A stretch of DNA of 64,000 nucleotides from NCBI GenBank assembly GCA_022829145.1, contig CM040743.1:36993841-37057840 (forward strand), in the 5' to 3' direction. A model generated the notes under the pieces. The model saw only the letters and a program-made list of their open reading frames with translations. It was not told where the DNA came from and searched no databases. This DNA comes from Albula goreensis. Its lineage: Eukaryota > Chordata > Actinopteri > Albuliformes > Albulidae. Positions 1-14,300 of the stretch are shown here, piece by piece (within the stretch, counting starts at the first letter, position 1; each line of letters begins with the position of its first letter). A program made the translations under genes and the position numbers.

Positions 1-3000
1 CACTACAAACTCATTCATCTCAAAAAATGAAAACAGTCCCTTTTCAAATTCAGCTGGAGTGTAGCAAGCCATTTACCTAAAACAGCTAACATAGCAAGAC
101 AGCGAAAAGGAGCACAAACCACAAAATGGAAACTCAAAATGCTTTAGTATTCTCTATTAAAGCAAGAATATTTGAACATTTGACCCAAAATGGCTGCCAT
201 GCATTGGTGACAATCAATTGAGTGGACAGGAGATACACCACAAGCGTGAAGGCATTTAGGGTCTTTTGAGGTAAGACTGCATAAAAATGCAGTCCATTAT
301 TATACACACAACAGATATACCACTTAGCATGCAAGAAAATCACTATTTCAGCCCTCTGGTGACTTTGGTTTGTTTTAACAAGAACACCCCAATGCAATAT
401 TGATAAGGCCACACTCTGAAATCTGAGGAAAAAAATTTAACAGACAAAACAATGCATAAACATTGCTGATATTTGCCCATGTTGCTCAACACATCTTGGC
501 TTTGTTGTTAACTGGCACACCAGGTCGTAAGTCAGCTATCACTTCTAGTCTACTAGACTACTTTATGGGTATGTCAAAACACTGCACATCAAGAGTCTGC
601 CACCCAGAGGAAATGCACTCAAAAAATGTACCCCCTAATAATTCATGGCTGTAAAAAAAAAAAAAAAAAAACACACTTTCTTCAGTAAGACAGAAGTTAG
701 CTGCAACCATAGCTGTCCTTTTGAATCTTCCAACTGCTGATCTATGGCAGTTATGCAACCGACTGTTAGCGGCTGTTTTTTAAAAAAATTGGACATTTCT
801 CACAGCCTTCAGATGCCTTTTCATGAGACAATCTCTTGGGTAATCCCTTAGCTTGGGGGCTCCAAAACAGGGACTAGAGTAGAAATCCCAGAGGTTTTCC
901 AGAAAAAGAAAAAAATATGTATTTTATTTATATGTCCATATTTCATGAATTAAATATTTTAAGATTCATCAGACTGACTATACCTAGTCTTATTTACACA
1001 CTGTTAGCAATATTGATAGTACTTACAATTCTAATAATGCAGCCATGTTCGCTGTACAGCATATATACTATATATTATATACATTACTATAATTTAGACA
1101 TGCTTCCAAGTGTGTGTGTGTGTGTGTGTTTTAGATAAAGTACAACACGTAACCTTTTTATTGAGGCGGTCATGTTAGAGGCTGTGATTCCCAGTCATAC
1201 CTCATTTCAAGATTATGGAGTGAAGCTGGTCGGTTCTCAAAATTTCTCATTTCACATGCCCCTAACAAGGCCTCAAGAAAAGGGTTAAATGCTAAAACCA
1301 CCAACTTCACTCCCCAGCCTGAAAAAGGGTATGACAGGGTAGCACAGGGCACGGTGATAAAAGCTGAAAGGTAGGTGGAAAAAGGGAGGTTCTGGAAGGT
1401 ACATAAACTAGATTTCTGTCTTATGTCATCAACAGTGGTCACATGTTCATGTAAGATTATGGACTTTGAGTCCCAGTTTAGGCGTTGCTCTTGCACCCTA
1501 GAGCAAAGTAGGCCTACAGCAAGTGGGGTGACTTTGGTGAAATGTGCCGTGGTACAGAGAATGCAATCGGTCAAGAGCTCTAGAAATCCCAGAGGACAGG
1601 AACTGCACTAAGTGAACGAATACAGTGATGTAACCATCATGCAGGCTAATCATGTTCTGTTCCTGGTCCTCAGACGACCCATTTTTTTTTTTTTTTTTTT
1701 TTTTGGGCGCCAGCCTTGTGTGTTTAGCAGCTCCCCCTGAAGAAAGTGACACTCACATCTGGGGACAGATGCTGTCCCTATGGATTCATCTCTAAGCTGC
1801 AGTGATGGTTTCTACAGCCAAAACGACAAATTTTTGTTTTACTGTATGAAAGGCTTGAGTGGCATAAGCCATCATATTACATGCAGTGTGTGCAATAACG
1901 CAATAAAATTGCACATATGTAATATGCAATTTTAAAATAATATATGTCATTATCTAAATTCTGCTAAGAACATGCTGAGCTGGGAAAGTAAGCTTGCTCC
2001 AGTCAGTCAGCTATACAGAGATAGGCTTTGTTAGGCTGTGCTCCGCAAGTTGCAGCGGACAGCTTGTAACAAGAAGGCTTTACACAGCAATCCCAGGGGC
2101 TAGCCGAATTTTGAGAGAGTAAGCTCTGAGTCATTTCCCGCCATTATAAATGACAACTGCAGAGCAAGGGCATGATCTTCATCCACGCGCCATGTGCACA
2201 CCCAAGCTCTGCCTCAGAAGTACCTGCACCCGCAAGCCTACCTTATCTGGAAAGCAGCCAGCGCACACTGTGTGCCACGCAGACGCCAACGAGCTGAGCA
2301 CGCTCCAACTCACACAGCACAGGAAAGGCTTCAGCGTTCGCAGATCATTCTGGATCTCGTTCAAAGACGAGAAAAAGGTTACATCCCCTTTCATAATTAA
2401 CTTCAATCAGTAATTGACTTATCAACAACCACTGAAAATGCTTCATGCAACATTTGCCTTCCCTGAGGGACTCCATGTGATCTTTTTTTTCCCCCCACAA
2501 CCAGGAGGGGAAAAATTAACTGAATTTTCTCCTGAGGCTCAGCCGTAGAGAGGAGCCAGCTTTCGGTTTCCTGACAGTGTGTGAGACCTTAAAACGAGAG
2601 CCTCGGGATCATCTCTGCCAATTTCAAAGGGGAAGAAAAAAAAAAAGAAACAACCATTCTACTATCTGTCTTGGCCATCGGGCTGACTGCTGTTCCCTCA
2701 GTCAGAGGGAATGTTTGGGCGAAGGCTTGCTGCGGTCTGCTTTTACGGGAAAAGGAGCAGGGTGCACAGCACGATTGATATGCGGTTGCCACAGACTGGA
2801 CAGCCTCCAGGATGGCTGGCAGATGGTGAAAGCGTCCATTCACAAACACAGCACCTCTGATGCCATTATCTGGTGTTTTTTTCCCTTAAAGCATGAGCTC
2901 CGTTCTACGGGCTCTGCTGGACTGCGTATCTATGGTATCTCCCAGCGGAACTGCCGTGCCCAGAAAAGGGGGGTTAACTACACAGGAGATGATATAGGCA

Positions 3001-5066
3001 TCTCTCAGCCCAACACAGTGACTGGTCCCGCCTCATTAATTATGATAATAATACATCATTTTTTTTAAAACACGCATTTCTCAAAAGCCAAGTGATACAG
3101 TCATAGCATACACAGGGAACATAAAGAAACAGCTACTCAGTAAAAACAGGTTCATACAATAAGCATGCACTGTGAAACAAGCCAAAAAGATGACAATGCA
3201 AAAGCAAAAACAGAAGTAAATCAAAAAGGCATACAATGACAAAACCATAACAAAAATAATACACAGGGAAGCAATCAGATACACCAGACAAAGTGTGGCA
3301 AACAGTAAAAAAAAATAGACACCAAACTAAGGACATACAGAGAGGCAAGCACAAGCAAGAGAAAAAGGGCAATAAGGACACAAATAAATGGACAATTAAA
3401 TAGCATCAATAGAGTAGTATAAAAATTACAAGCCTCCAATAAGTGGTGCTAAAACTTGAGCAATGGTATCTAACAGAGGTCTTTAAATGCTGTTTTGAAA
3501 AGATAAGTTTAAAGGAGTGTCCTATAAAGGGTAGGGGCATTTCTAAGAGATTAAGACGGGGCATTCCACAGCCGTGGAGCTCTGCAGCAGAAGTTGCTTT
3601 GCTTCCATTCATTCAACAGAGTTTTGTGAGCCTATTACAGACTCTAGTGACTTTTAAAGGGGCATTTCAAGGCTTAAGCACTGTGATCTGCTCACCTCTG
3701 GTAAGTCATCAAGAATAAGGTGAAATCATTTACTGTTCACCCTGTGCTCCAAATGGTCTGAATGTTGGAACTGAATGGAATCTCAGAACTGATATGCGAA
3801 ATAACACTCAGTAAAAAGCAAATACATAAAATTTTAGCTTTGGCAAACACTTGGGTGAAATACTATAAAGTTCTACACTGATGGGGTTCATACAGTTGTG
3901 AGAGGCACATTTTCCAGGTTGTTTGGTGAAATTAATGGAGGTGACTAGACAAACCTGCACAAGATTCAGTTCTTTCGGAGGGCAGGGAGAACAGAAAATG
4001 AATCAGCTTCTACAAATAGAAATAGTTCTTTTCGTACGAGCTCTGCATAAAAAGGCAAGGTAGAACAGAATAATAATAAATATAAGATACCAGACACAAT
4101 GTATTGATATATTAATTACAAAGTTCAAGAAACATGGAAACATGGAAAAAGTTTTAAAAGACTCAATAACATCCATTCCTCTGGTGGCATTATGAGCTAT
4201 TTGCCCAGCTGGACAAGACTCAATGGTTAGAGGTATCTTCAAATATGACATGGCTGCTTTTCAAAGGGAAAGGAGTCTGCTTGCTGGTAGAAAATATCAT
4301 CTATGTTTAATAATTACTTTAATAATTACTTCATGTAGTAGCAACAGGTCTATAGGCATTCCTTGTTGATTGGAACTGAAAAGTAAAAAAGTGGTATAAA
4401 TCAGGGACGCACTGTTTAAGTGATCACCGTTTTGCCCAAAGGTATGCATGGGCAGAAAAACTTCAGAGTTTTTAAAAGTTAGGTTTATTTTAAGACAGAT
4501 AAAGCCAACATTTGACAGCTGAACAGTTTTTGTTCCACCTGATTCATTTCTCATACTGCCAAAACTTTTGGCGCTCACTTTTCAAACAAACTAATCATCA
4601 GTTCAACAGAACCCCAAACAAATTCCACGAGAAAGCAGGAGCATGATATGGTAAACCACCTCAGCCAACCAACTCAACCATCATGCTTGAGCATTTTGAC
4701 AGTCACCTAGAGTCTACATACCTTCCATTCTGTAATATATTGATAATTAATAATAAAATAAAAAAAAAAAAAAAAAAAAAAAAAATAAAAATAAAAACAA
4801 AAGAACGACTGTATAGACACTCTGTATCAGGTCTCAGCCAGCTATGTTTTGACTGCACGCTGCAATGAATTCCTTCGGCTAGCCACCTATGTAGTGTTCA
4901 CTCATGAAGAATGCATTTACCCAAAACATGATGTTCCTGATAACCAGTTGTGTAATGGAAAAGTCTGTCATGACAAACTTCTGCTTCTAGCCATACATGG
5001 CATGCTTCCTTTTTGGCCCCTACTAAAAAATCATTAACATTTCAAATAACAGGTTCCTACCCTGAC
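1..5066 (-). other. tgfbr1 intron 2 (part)
   Basis: No exon was recognised here. The stretch holds A/T homopolymers (about 655-671, 1681-1704, 4750-4796), a short GT run near 1112-1129 and an A-rich, T-poor patch at about 3070-3430. The frame at 2577-3068 on the plus strand has no recognisable domain. The next tgfbr1 exon (juxtamembrane and GS region) is expected left of position 1. Confidence 0.7.
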
Positions 5067-5309
5067 CTGTGATTATGTCGGGGTCCTTGTTGCAGAAGTC
5101 GGTGTTGCAGCACATGGGGTAGATGCCGGTGTCCTCCTTGGTGGAAGGGGCGCAGACGAAGGGCCGGTCCGGAGGGTACAGGTCAGCCTCCTTCAGGCAC
5201 ATGCTGTTTCCTGCCGTCAGCTTGCTCCCTTGCTTGTTGATGGACACATAGCACAGGCCATCTGTGTCACACGTGGAGTTCGGGCACCGCTGACAATGAC
5301 ACTGTAAGG
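5067..5309 (-). CDS. tgfbr1: tgfbr1 coding exon 2 (ligand-binding ectodomain)
   Basis: A 243 bp exon with acceptor TTCAG at its high end and donor GTCAGG at its low end. It encodes ALQCHCQRCPNSTCDTDGLC and onward to PDIIT. Ten cysteines are in the type I receptor spacing, ending in CCNTDFCN. The N-S-T triplet is a glycosylation sequon beside the second cysteine cluster. The reading frame has no interruption. A degraded copy of this exon lies at 35745-35920. Confidence 0.95.
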
Positions 5310-8300
5310 CTGAAGAGGAGAGACAGAGATGGAAAGTGGTACGGGACAGAGGGTGACAAAGAGAGGGACAGTGAGAAAGGGGAGGGGGAAGAGGAAGACA
5401 TTATTTCGGAGTTCCTTCAGGGAGAAAAAAAAAAAAAAAAAAAAAGTCACCAACCACTGTGCCATCTCCTACCAATATTGATGTCTCACATGCTTAAACA
5501 TTTTCTCCCTGCCAAACTAATTTGCTGGATTGGCAGTTGCCATGGAGACTTGATGCCTCGTTTCACAGCACTTTTCATATCATGGAAAACGTTTCCGAAA
5601 ACACAGCTCTCTTGCCACGACTCTCCACCAAAAACTGGTTTGGCAGCTTTCCGTGAAGCCAATTACTTTTGCCCCCATTCCCACCCCGCCCCCCAACCCC
5701 CTTTACATGCCAAACACACCGCCAGTTTTCCGGGAACCATTTCTCATTTCTCCTCCTAAGGACACGATCTCAGACTGCTGTCCCGAGAGCAGCCAGAAAT
5801 ACACTTGAGGATAAGGTAGGAATGCAAACATCCCAAAGCAGGTCATGTCATTACAGTAAATGGGAACATCTTTTCAGATTCTCAATATTCCCCTCACACT
5901 AAACATACTGTGTGGGGCATGGATATACACAACGCTGGCTTCAAATTAAAGAGCACACTTGTGGGGCTAAGGAGAAATAATCAGAATAAAAACCTACGGA
6001 ACATGTAAGGAATGCTGCCTGTAAGGACTGTTTTGGTAGCTGGGGAATTTTACTAGTGTTGTATTAAGGCCACTGTTGACTGACTGAGTGTAAACTGTTA
6101 ATTTCCTTATATTTGTGATATAGTTTACAATGCAAGCCTCAGCTCAGCCACAGAAACCCCTTTCCTAATGGTTTTGCTTAATGTTTAATACTGCAGCAGA
6201 TAAGCAGAAGTCATTTCTATCACAGTAGAATAGTAAGCTTTGTAAAGGTATGCAATATGACAGTATAGGAGGAGAGCTATAATTAGAAATGAGCAGTAGG
6301 GGGTGGGGATGCTAAACAGGGCTGGATGTGAGGTGTTAAAGGTTACCCATCCTACGGGGGGAGCGGGCAGTCGCCTGTCACTTCAAATAATGACTTCAAG
6401 GTGATATTGCATTTTCACAATATTTTTCCATTAGCATCTGACACCTGATAGAGCGTCCAGTGCGAAGTAGATGGTCTTCTTCGATGCATACAGTCTCTTT
6501 AGTTTCACCAGCTGGAAGTATGCAGAGATGCTCGTGGCCACCCTGGGGCACTACGGTCACCCACACTGACCACATTGGGGGGGCTCTAGAAGCAGAAGCC
6601 CATCAACCACCATGTTGCTCCCCTGCAACCATATGCTACTTGAAAGTCAGAAGTAAATGTATTTTAACATGGTAACATTTCTGTATCAATACCATATGTT
6701 TATATGATTGTATGGCATTGTGCATATAGAGAATGTGCGTATAGAAAATAGAGTACATAATGAACATGCATTTTAGAAAGCGGAGAATTACTCCCACTTT
6801 CTGGAAAACCAAACAATTATATTTTGTAATTTTCTGGCAACTTGTGTATGTAAGTTAATGTAGCATGTTGTTTCATTAACTTTGATGTCCACAATATCTA
6901 AATAACTATATTTGAAGTTAAAAGGCCGACAGGTGGAATATTTTCTGTTGGTTCAGGGGGAAGACGTAAACAAGCATAGAGGATCTCTACAAAATGCAGA
7001 ACCATGGCCCCATTCCCAGTCTGGACAGATGCTGGCAGTAATACTTCTAATCAATAATACTCTAACAGGAAAAAATACTTCACTGTTAGAGTCAATGAGA
7101 TATAGGTCAAATTAATTTCAAACAGCCAAGGCTGCCTATTCTTTTTAAGAAATAATGTTCACATATTGTCTTTCCTTTTAAGCCATCAGTCTGTTTGTGA
7201 GAATGCTCGATAGATTAAATAAATTCTAGTCCTCTGGGAGGAAAAAGTCAATTTAGTTTTTGAAAAGCTGTCCCACAGAACCCGTTTAGGCTGACATACC
7301 AAACCCACACAAAGTAAAAGGCCCCCCTTGCATGGCCAGTTTATAAATGCTCCATACTTTTTCATTCTCTCACAGACCCTCTCGCCAAGGCTTTCTAATC
7401 GTGTTCCCTAACCATAGGCAACAATTAAGCCAAAAACTGGTATTTTAGGGTCTAGACAGACCTCTGCAGTGAAATAAAAACTGTTGGGCCAATATAATTT
7501 CCCTCAGGGGGAAAATAAACCTCAGCATTCTTTATTTGAGGAAGGGAGCATAAAAGCCTTTGTAGTGGGCTGGCCGGCTCTTGGGGATTGGCCTTTAGTC
7601 TCACAGCAGGGGGTTTAATGTCTGGGGCCGGGGCCTAGGAGAGAGAGATGGGCTCTAACACGCCTGAGCTTTTCGATGCCGAGACTCTGGAAATAACGAA
7701 GAAATAAACCCCCACCAAAACTGTCCGAAACATGGACAAAGACACAAAGCGCAGTGATTACAAAAGAAACAGAGACTTATTTTATCGTGAGACAAAGTTT
7801 TGTGGTCACGCTTCGAGGAAAAAAGGAAGATGAATCAAGGCACTCTGGAGTACTGGGGCGCCTCTGTTGCAGCATCATTGCACTGATGTGACTAAAGCGG
7901 CATTCTGAGGTGGTGCCTTCTGGGAACGGACGTTTCTGTTAATGACTCAAAACGGGTGTTACTTGTACTTTGGACACCCCTCTTCCTGACAGTCAGTTTT
8001 CTATCAGTCTGTCAGTTTTTTTTTTTTTTTTTTTTTTATAAATCGCTAAATGGGTAAAATCCAATTTGGGGCCGCAAGCACACAGTGCTGGCATGATAGA
8101 GGAGGGTGCAGTTAGTGGACAAACACTGAACAGAACTACATCTCCATATGCCAAACAGTGCAACCCCTCATTGCTCTCACTGTAAAAGATGAAAGGGTTC
8201 TGATCACCTGACTCTTTCCTGGAAATCTTACAGTATTTGGCAGGAGAATCAGAGACGTGAGGTGTGAGAGCTCATGATGGCACTCAGGAGTAGAGGGTTG

Positions 8301-11300
8301 CTGCTTGATTACTTGTTTCTCAGACAGACAGGCAGACAGTCAAGCAGGCTTCCTACTCCTGAACACACACCAAGTCAGACAGGCTGTAGGACATGGACAC
8401 TTGTGTGTTAAGAAGGGTGAAAGAGACAAGAGCCAGTCTGTTTCAGGCTGCCTGCCCTGCCTGCTGACACTGGTGTCTCACCAGCTAGGTGTTTTTCCTC
8501 TTTGGCTTGGAAGCACAGCGTTGGCTAAAATTCCTGTCTGATTTTTCTATTAGAAGGTAGTCCAGAAACTGTGGCAATTTGCTGACAACATGGCTATTTT
8601 CACCACCCTTCCTCACCACAGAACGAGAGGGAAGGACAGGACCTTGGAATCCGGAGCAAATCTGGACTTTTGGCGTTCATTCTCAAAAATCAAGATGCAG
8701 GAAGGCAGCAACGCCTCAATGACGCACGCCAATGACTCACACTTAGGAATGCTATTAACACAGCTATGAAGCAGGCAGTCTGCCCTCATCCAGCAGGATG
8801 AAACACATAAGCCCCTACCAACTTTCCCCCCCATTCCCTCATGTTTACAAGCAACACAATGCTTTTGGTGGGATTGATTTACACAATGCCCTGCCAACTA
8901 CAGAGGCGTACTGTTACAGGCTGAAAAACATAAAATATAAAGCCTACAGATCCATGAATTTCAGAGGAAACCACCAGCATAAAGACCTGGCCAGAAGATC
9001 TGGGCCATGATTGAAAAGTGTTACTGATGATCAAACACAAAACACTTATATTGATGAGAATCTCCAGGGAAAATGCTGGATTCTACGGGAAGCAATACGT
9101 CAAATATCCATATGTAATACATTTGAGATTGTTGGGGAAGCTTACATTTTCCTCAGCTACTGACTCAAATAATACTCAGTGAAGACTGCACTTCTCCCTG
9201 CCCCGCCCCCCTTTCAAGTCTCTAGTGCGGACAGAAATACGACCTGTCGTTTATGTGACGGCGGTCACGTTGCCTGACCATCTCCTACCCGAGTGTGGGT
9301 CGTGTTCATGGTCGGCTGAAGCCGTCCCCTCAGAGGGGAGCTTCTTGGCTCCTCCATCTCCCCCTCTCTGTGGCATGGTCATGTGACCGCTCATCTCCAT
9401 GGGCTCCGTGCTCCAGTGAGGCCGTGGTAAATCATTTATCCGAGTGGAAGAAACAGGGGCTAGTTGAGGGGAGATAGCACCTTTCAGGAGCCCTGCTGGC
9501 CACTGACAGACTCCTCTCTCTATCTCAAACTCGGAACTAGGACACAGGTTAAATTAATGTGAAAAATAAATGCAAGCACAAAGACAGCGCCCTCACTAAG
9601 TGCACAGACACTGACAACAGTACTTGAAGAGCAACATGTCCGCTGGGTATTGAAAGACTGCATCAGCAGACCCACTGCTCCTTTCTTCATGCGTTTGTGC
9701 ATGAAAAACAGGACTGCTGCTGACAGGGCTACAGTGCTCGCAATCACACAGACGCGTGTTCAGACAGAAGAACAGCAAATCGAACAGGTGAGGTTCAGCT
9801 GGGCTCGGCTAGTTCTATCTTAATCCCGGCAGTGAGGTAGCTCTTTCAACTGAGACACAGGGATGCAGGAGTGCAGAGTAAGGGGGTTGGCAAGGAGTGC
9901 AGTGGCACCACATGCAGTGAACGGGCTGGATCCTGGTCAAGCTACCCTCCATCACTGTGGCTTTACTCTCAGCAGAGAGGATTTGCGCTGTGATTCAACC
10001 ACCACTCTGTCCTTTGTCCCCTCCCCCCGCCATCTATCTTTTCCAGGTCTGATTGCAAAACTGACCAGCTGGCACTGAGAATGAGAACCTCACATAGCAG
10101 GGAGCACAGGTAGCCTATATGGTGCATAAAACACGGTACACTGAGCAGGGATCACAGGACATAGAGCTTGAAGCAAAACAAGGAACAGAGACCTTCGAAG
10201 ACCAGGAGTTGGAGCACGTAACATGGAACACAGAACATAGAACTTAGAAACAAAAGAGAAAGAGAGATAACCACCAGGTACTAAACTGAGCAGGAGGAGA
10301 AGTTTGAAATGGCATGAGGGACTCAGACACCAAACCAGAATTCTTTCAGGACAAAGTCAACAAACTGAGTTGTCTGCAATAGCAGGAAGTGGAGTGGAGA
10401 GATCAGTCACACCGCCCAGGGGCAAGATTTGTCAAGCATCAGGATCGTGGGGATTAAAGAGCAGACGAAAACGCTTTGCTCATTGTGTTATACATTACCA
10501 GTGGGTGATATGGACTAAAGAACACAGTTTTTTTAAAAAATCACATCACAATATTGTAGGGGCCCTGAGCCAATACCTAAATATATGACAGTGAAAATGA
10601 GTTGATCCAAACGACAGAGGCACAAGTAAGCTGATAAATTAGCATTTAAAATACTGGGAATACCATAATCAAAATATGAAATGGATATACCTGCAGCAAG
10701 AGAGAAACAGATTTACTTTAAACAATGGGCATAAGTCAATATTTTAGAAATTTCATGGGTTCAGCTAGGTGATTTGATAGAACCACCCTCAGAATAACAT
10801 ACTGGAGACACTCTGATATGCAAAGTGACTGCAAATGGAGGTTGCCAACTTTTGAACTGATATAAAAATACAATGCAATTTAGAGAGAATTAAGAACCCT
10901 TTATCTATTGGAATAGACAGTCCAGTCCTGTAGCCTTATTTTTAAATTGCCTAACCTCCTTTTGTAGCTATAATCATTCATTTGAATTAACCAATAATCA
11001 AAAACACACGCAAAGACACTTCAGAAATATGGTACACACACAGAGAAAGATATGTGCACACATTCATACACAATAAAAAAGTACAGTTCATAACAAGTAG
11101 CAAATTACTAAGGCAAAGATAGGCTACATGTCGTCATCATGAAGGCAATAAGTCGGGAGGAGCAGCCAATGTGCTGCAGTCCAGTCTTTGTCCAGGAGGG
11201 CCAAAGCATATGCATATTTTCACCTGAAATTCTACAACCAGTATAGATCCAAGAAACTGTGTGAGGTGAGTGTGTAACTCTAATCAACTTTTTTTTCCAA

Positions 11301-14300
11301 CTGGTCATTAAATTCTGAGTAACAACAAGAACTACAATGCACTGTGACACTATGAGACCAGGGGAGGTCAAATGCAACTAATGCAACTCTCCACTGGTGA
11401 CGGCGTGACTGAGAAATTGTCTATGAAGACATTTTCATATTAAAAACAAACGGTTTTTTCCTCTGTGAAGAGCCCTTGTCATTTCCTTCTCTCCCACTAC
11501 ATCACCTTGAAAATTTGAGGGGGACATAGCTGAATGTGAGCTGAAGAGCACTTGGTACATATTCAAGGTCTGTTTTGGCAGGCATGTGATAAAGCACATC
11601 CATTCAGAAACATCAATGCCTCATAAAGACTGGAAAAAAACAAGATATTTTAATTCCAATGCCTTGCTAATTGACACATTGAAAATTGGTCATGTAAATG
11701 ACCAAGGCCTAACTGAATGTGTTGCCCTTTATTGAAGCAGCGTATTCAAGGCCTGGGAGACTACACCACTGAGTATCTCTGAGGTGACAGTGGCTCAAAG
11801 CTGACTGTATCAGGGGAAAGGTCCCCAAATATAAAGATGGAAAAGTTAAATCCTGCTGCAAAGCATTCAGTAAACAAGAGAAAACAGCTGAGATTTCAGG
11901 AATCGATGAATATTGGATTTTGGGTGTTGGGAGCCACTGCCCGGAGACCTCTAATTCAGTAATTGAATGATCCCGGGCTGGGTAACCAGAAGCTGCTTGA
12001 TCGTGATACAGAGATGGGAGCAGAGATAAAGCCAAAGCTGGTGGTCAGACATATTCAGGGTTACCAAACAAACCAGCACAATGCACACACACCACACCCT
12101 TTGCAGCTTGTCATGGTTTTGTAGGTCAATGGTAAAGTTTTCCAAAAAAGTTTCTGCCATTTCGTCTTGGTGTGACCAAGAGTCGTGTGAAGAGTCTACA
12201 CAGCCCACTTTTCACGTTTCACTGTGGTTAAGAGGGCAACATGGATGAAAACCACTGCCAGCCTGATCACCGCTCAGGTAAGCTTGCCAAATTAACTAAT
12301 AAGGTGCACAGCTAGCAGCAATCCTGAAGCAAGATGACAGTTACACGAAAAGAAACAGAGCCTTCTCTCAGGGAACCTGCCAAGCAGAGCAGAGTCTGGT
12401 TCTTCACAGGAGAACTGTAGCTCACCGCAGGAAAACAAGTTGTTAAGCTTTTTTGTATTTCGTCTGGGTTTCCAGTTGGATTCATTTATGATACAAATTA
12501 ATAATAAAACGTCTACAATAGAAGAGGCTTAGCCTCCTCTGTCCCATCATAGAGAATGCCACTGGTGCAAAGAGCATTTTCCTGCTTTAAAAAATAAATT
12601 AATAAAAAAAAAAAAAAAAAGTATTTCCATGGACAATGCACACATCTATTCCCTGAGGGTAAGAAAGACTCCAAACCATGTTTTTCTGACTGCTAAGAGA
12701 CCAAGGCTGAAATAAAAATCAATTGCTGCCCAAACTTTTTAATAGTTGTGTCAAATTTATGTGGCAGGTGAATACAGGGAGGATGCATCAGACAGAATTA
12801 AGCTGGCATGATACTGGGGAGAACAAGGATCTAAGAAATAAGATGGACCAAGAGCATTTAACTCTAGTCCCAGAGAAATAAATTGTCTGGAGGCTTTTGT
12901 CATTTCTTTTCAATCATTTCTATTTAATTCCGAAATTTCTATGTCAGAGTTTAAAACTAGTAAGGCATAACTACAATGCTGCTTTACAGTATATACCCTG
13001 TTCAGCTGACCCATACTTTTGTATCTGAGTTCCGTGTGTGTGTGTGTGTGAGTGTGTGTGTGTGCATGGATAAATAAAAATAGCCACAGTACAAGCAACT
13101 TCAAGGACATTTGGTGACATGAAGAGACATGACAACATTACTGCCAGAAATGTTATTTTTAACATGAAAGCCTACACTACTGTCAAAAGCACTTAATTAG
13201 CGAGCAAACCTTTACATCAGTGTCAATACATACAGAGTCCTTGAACCATGTAGCAGATAGAACGGCTGCATAGGCAAAGATGGCCTGCAGTTCACACATA
13301 AGCAAAACTGTAATGCCACTTCTGTAAGGCAGACATTGGTGGTCCCTTCTTCTGATTCACAACACATATCTAGTACAAATGATACGGAGCTCTCAGCTCC
13401 CAAAATGAGTTCCCCTGTCTGTCCCAGCCCTGGCGTGTGGCATGGGCGGGCTCGGTCAGAACACTTTTCCCTTGGTAGCAGCTTCCTTTAAACTGTGCCC
13501 ACTCCAGCTAATGAGGGGAGGGATCATTTTCTCTCAGGCGCTGCTTGGATTTGCACTGGAGCTCAGTAACGGAGAATCACTGACTGGATTACTCTGGTAA
13601 TCGCTGTTACTGGAGTTATGGTGACGTCACTTTTGCTCCAGTCAAAAACACTGGAATGGGTTTACTGCACCAGTCCAGACACACAACGAATTGTTAAAAA
13701 AAAAAAAAAATTTTGGATTAGCCACTTTCATATTTTGGATATTGAAGATATTAGATGACATTTTTTAAATTTAAGCTTACAGTTGAAAACCCAAATGGGA
13801 AAACAGACATGAATTAATACCATCATTCAACAAGCCATCTGGCCTGCTAACAATTGATTACTAACTTTTCAGGCATATGGGGTCACTCAGCGGAATATAA
13901 TAAAATGGATTACGTGCAATCAGGAACGGACTAAGGTCTTCTTACTCTCACCAGTCAGGACAGACTGGAATGTCTCCACCCTACCTGAACTGCATCACTG
14001 ACTAAAGGCAGTTTTCTGAAAAATGTGCCACAAACAACAATTGTCTCCTTTACAATTTATCCTTTCGGTAAACTCGCCTAGGGCCAGCAGACAAAAGTTA
14101 GCTTAATTTCTGTTCCCCATTCAGGCCATCAATCAGCTATCTTAGAATGCAATGAGCAAGCAATTATTTGAGGTTTACCTATCACAACAATATTTTATTT
14201 AAGTTGGCTAAGCCAGCTTCCTTCCTGAAAAGCCAGAAGAATGTCAGTCATTCCTATTACCTCACATCAGTGTGTTCTGACTCACAGACATCACCCTTAA

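Noticed and set aside
2577..3068. 163-codon plus-strand open frame
   Set aside because: It lies within tgfbr1 intron 2, with no domain, no splice-consistent partner and low-complexity stretches.
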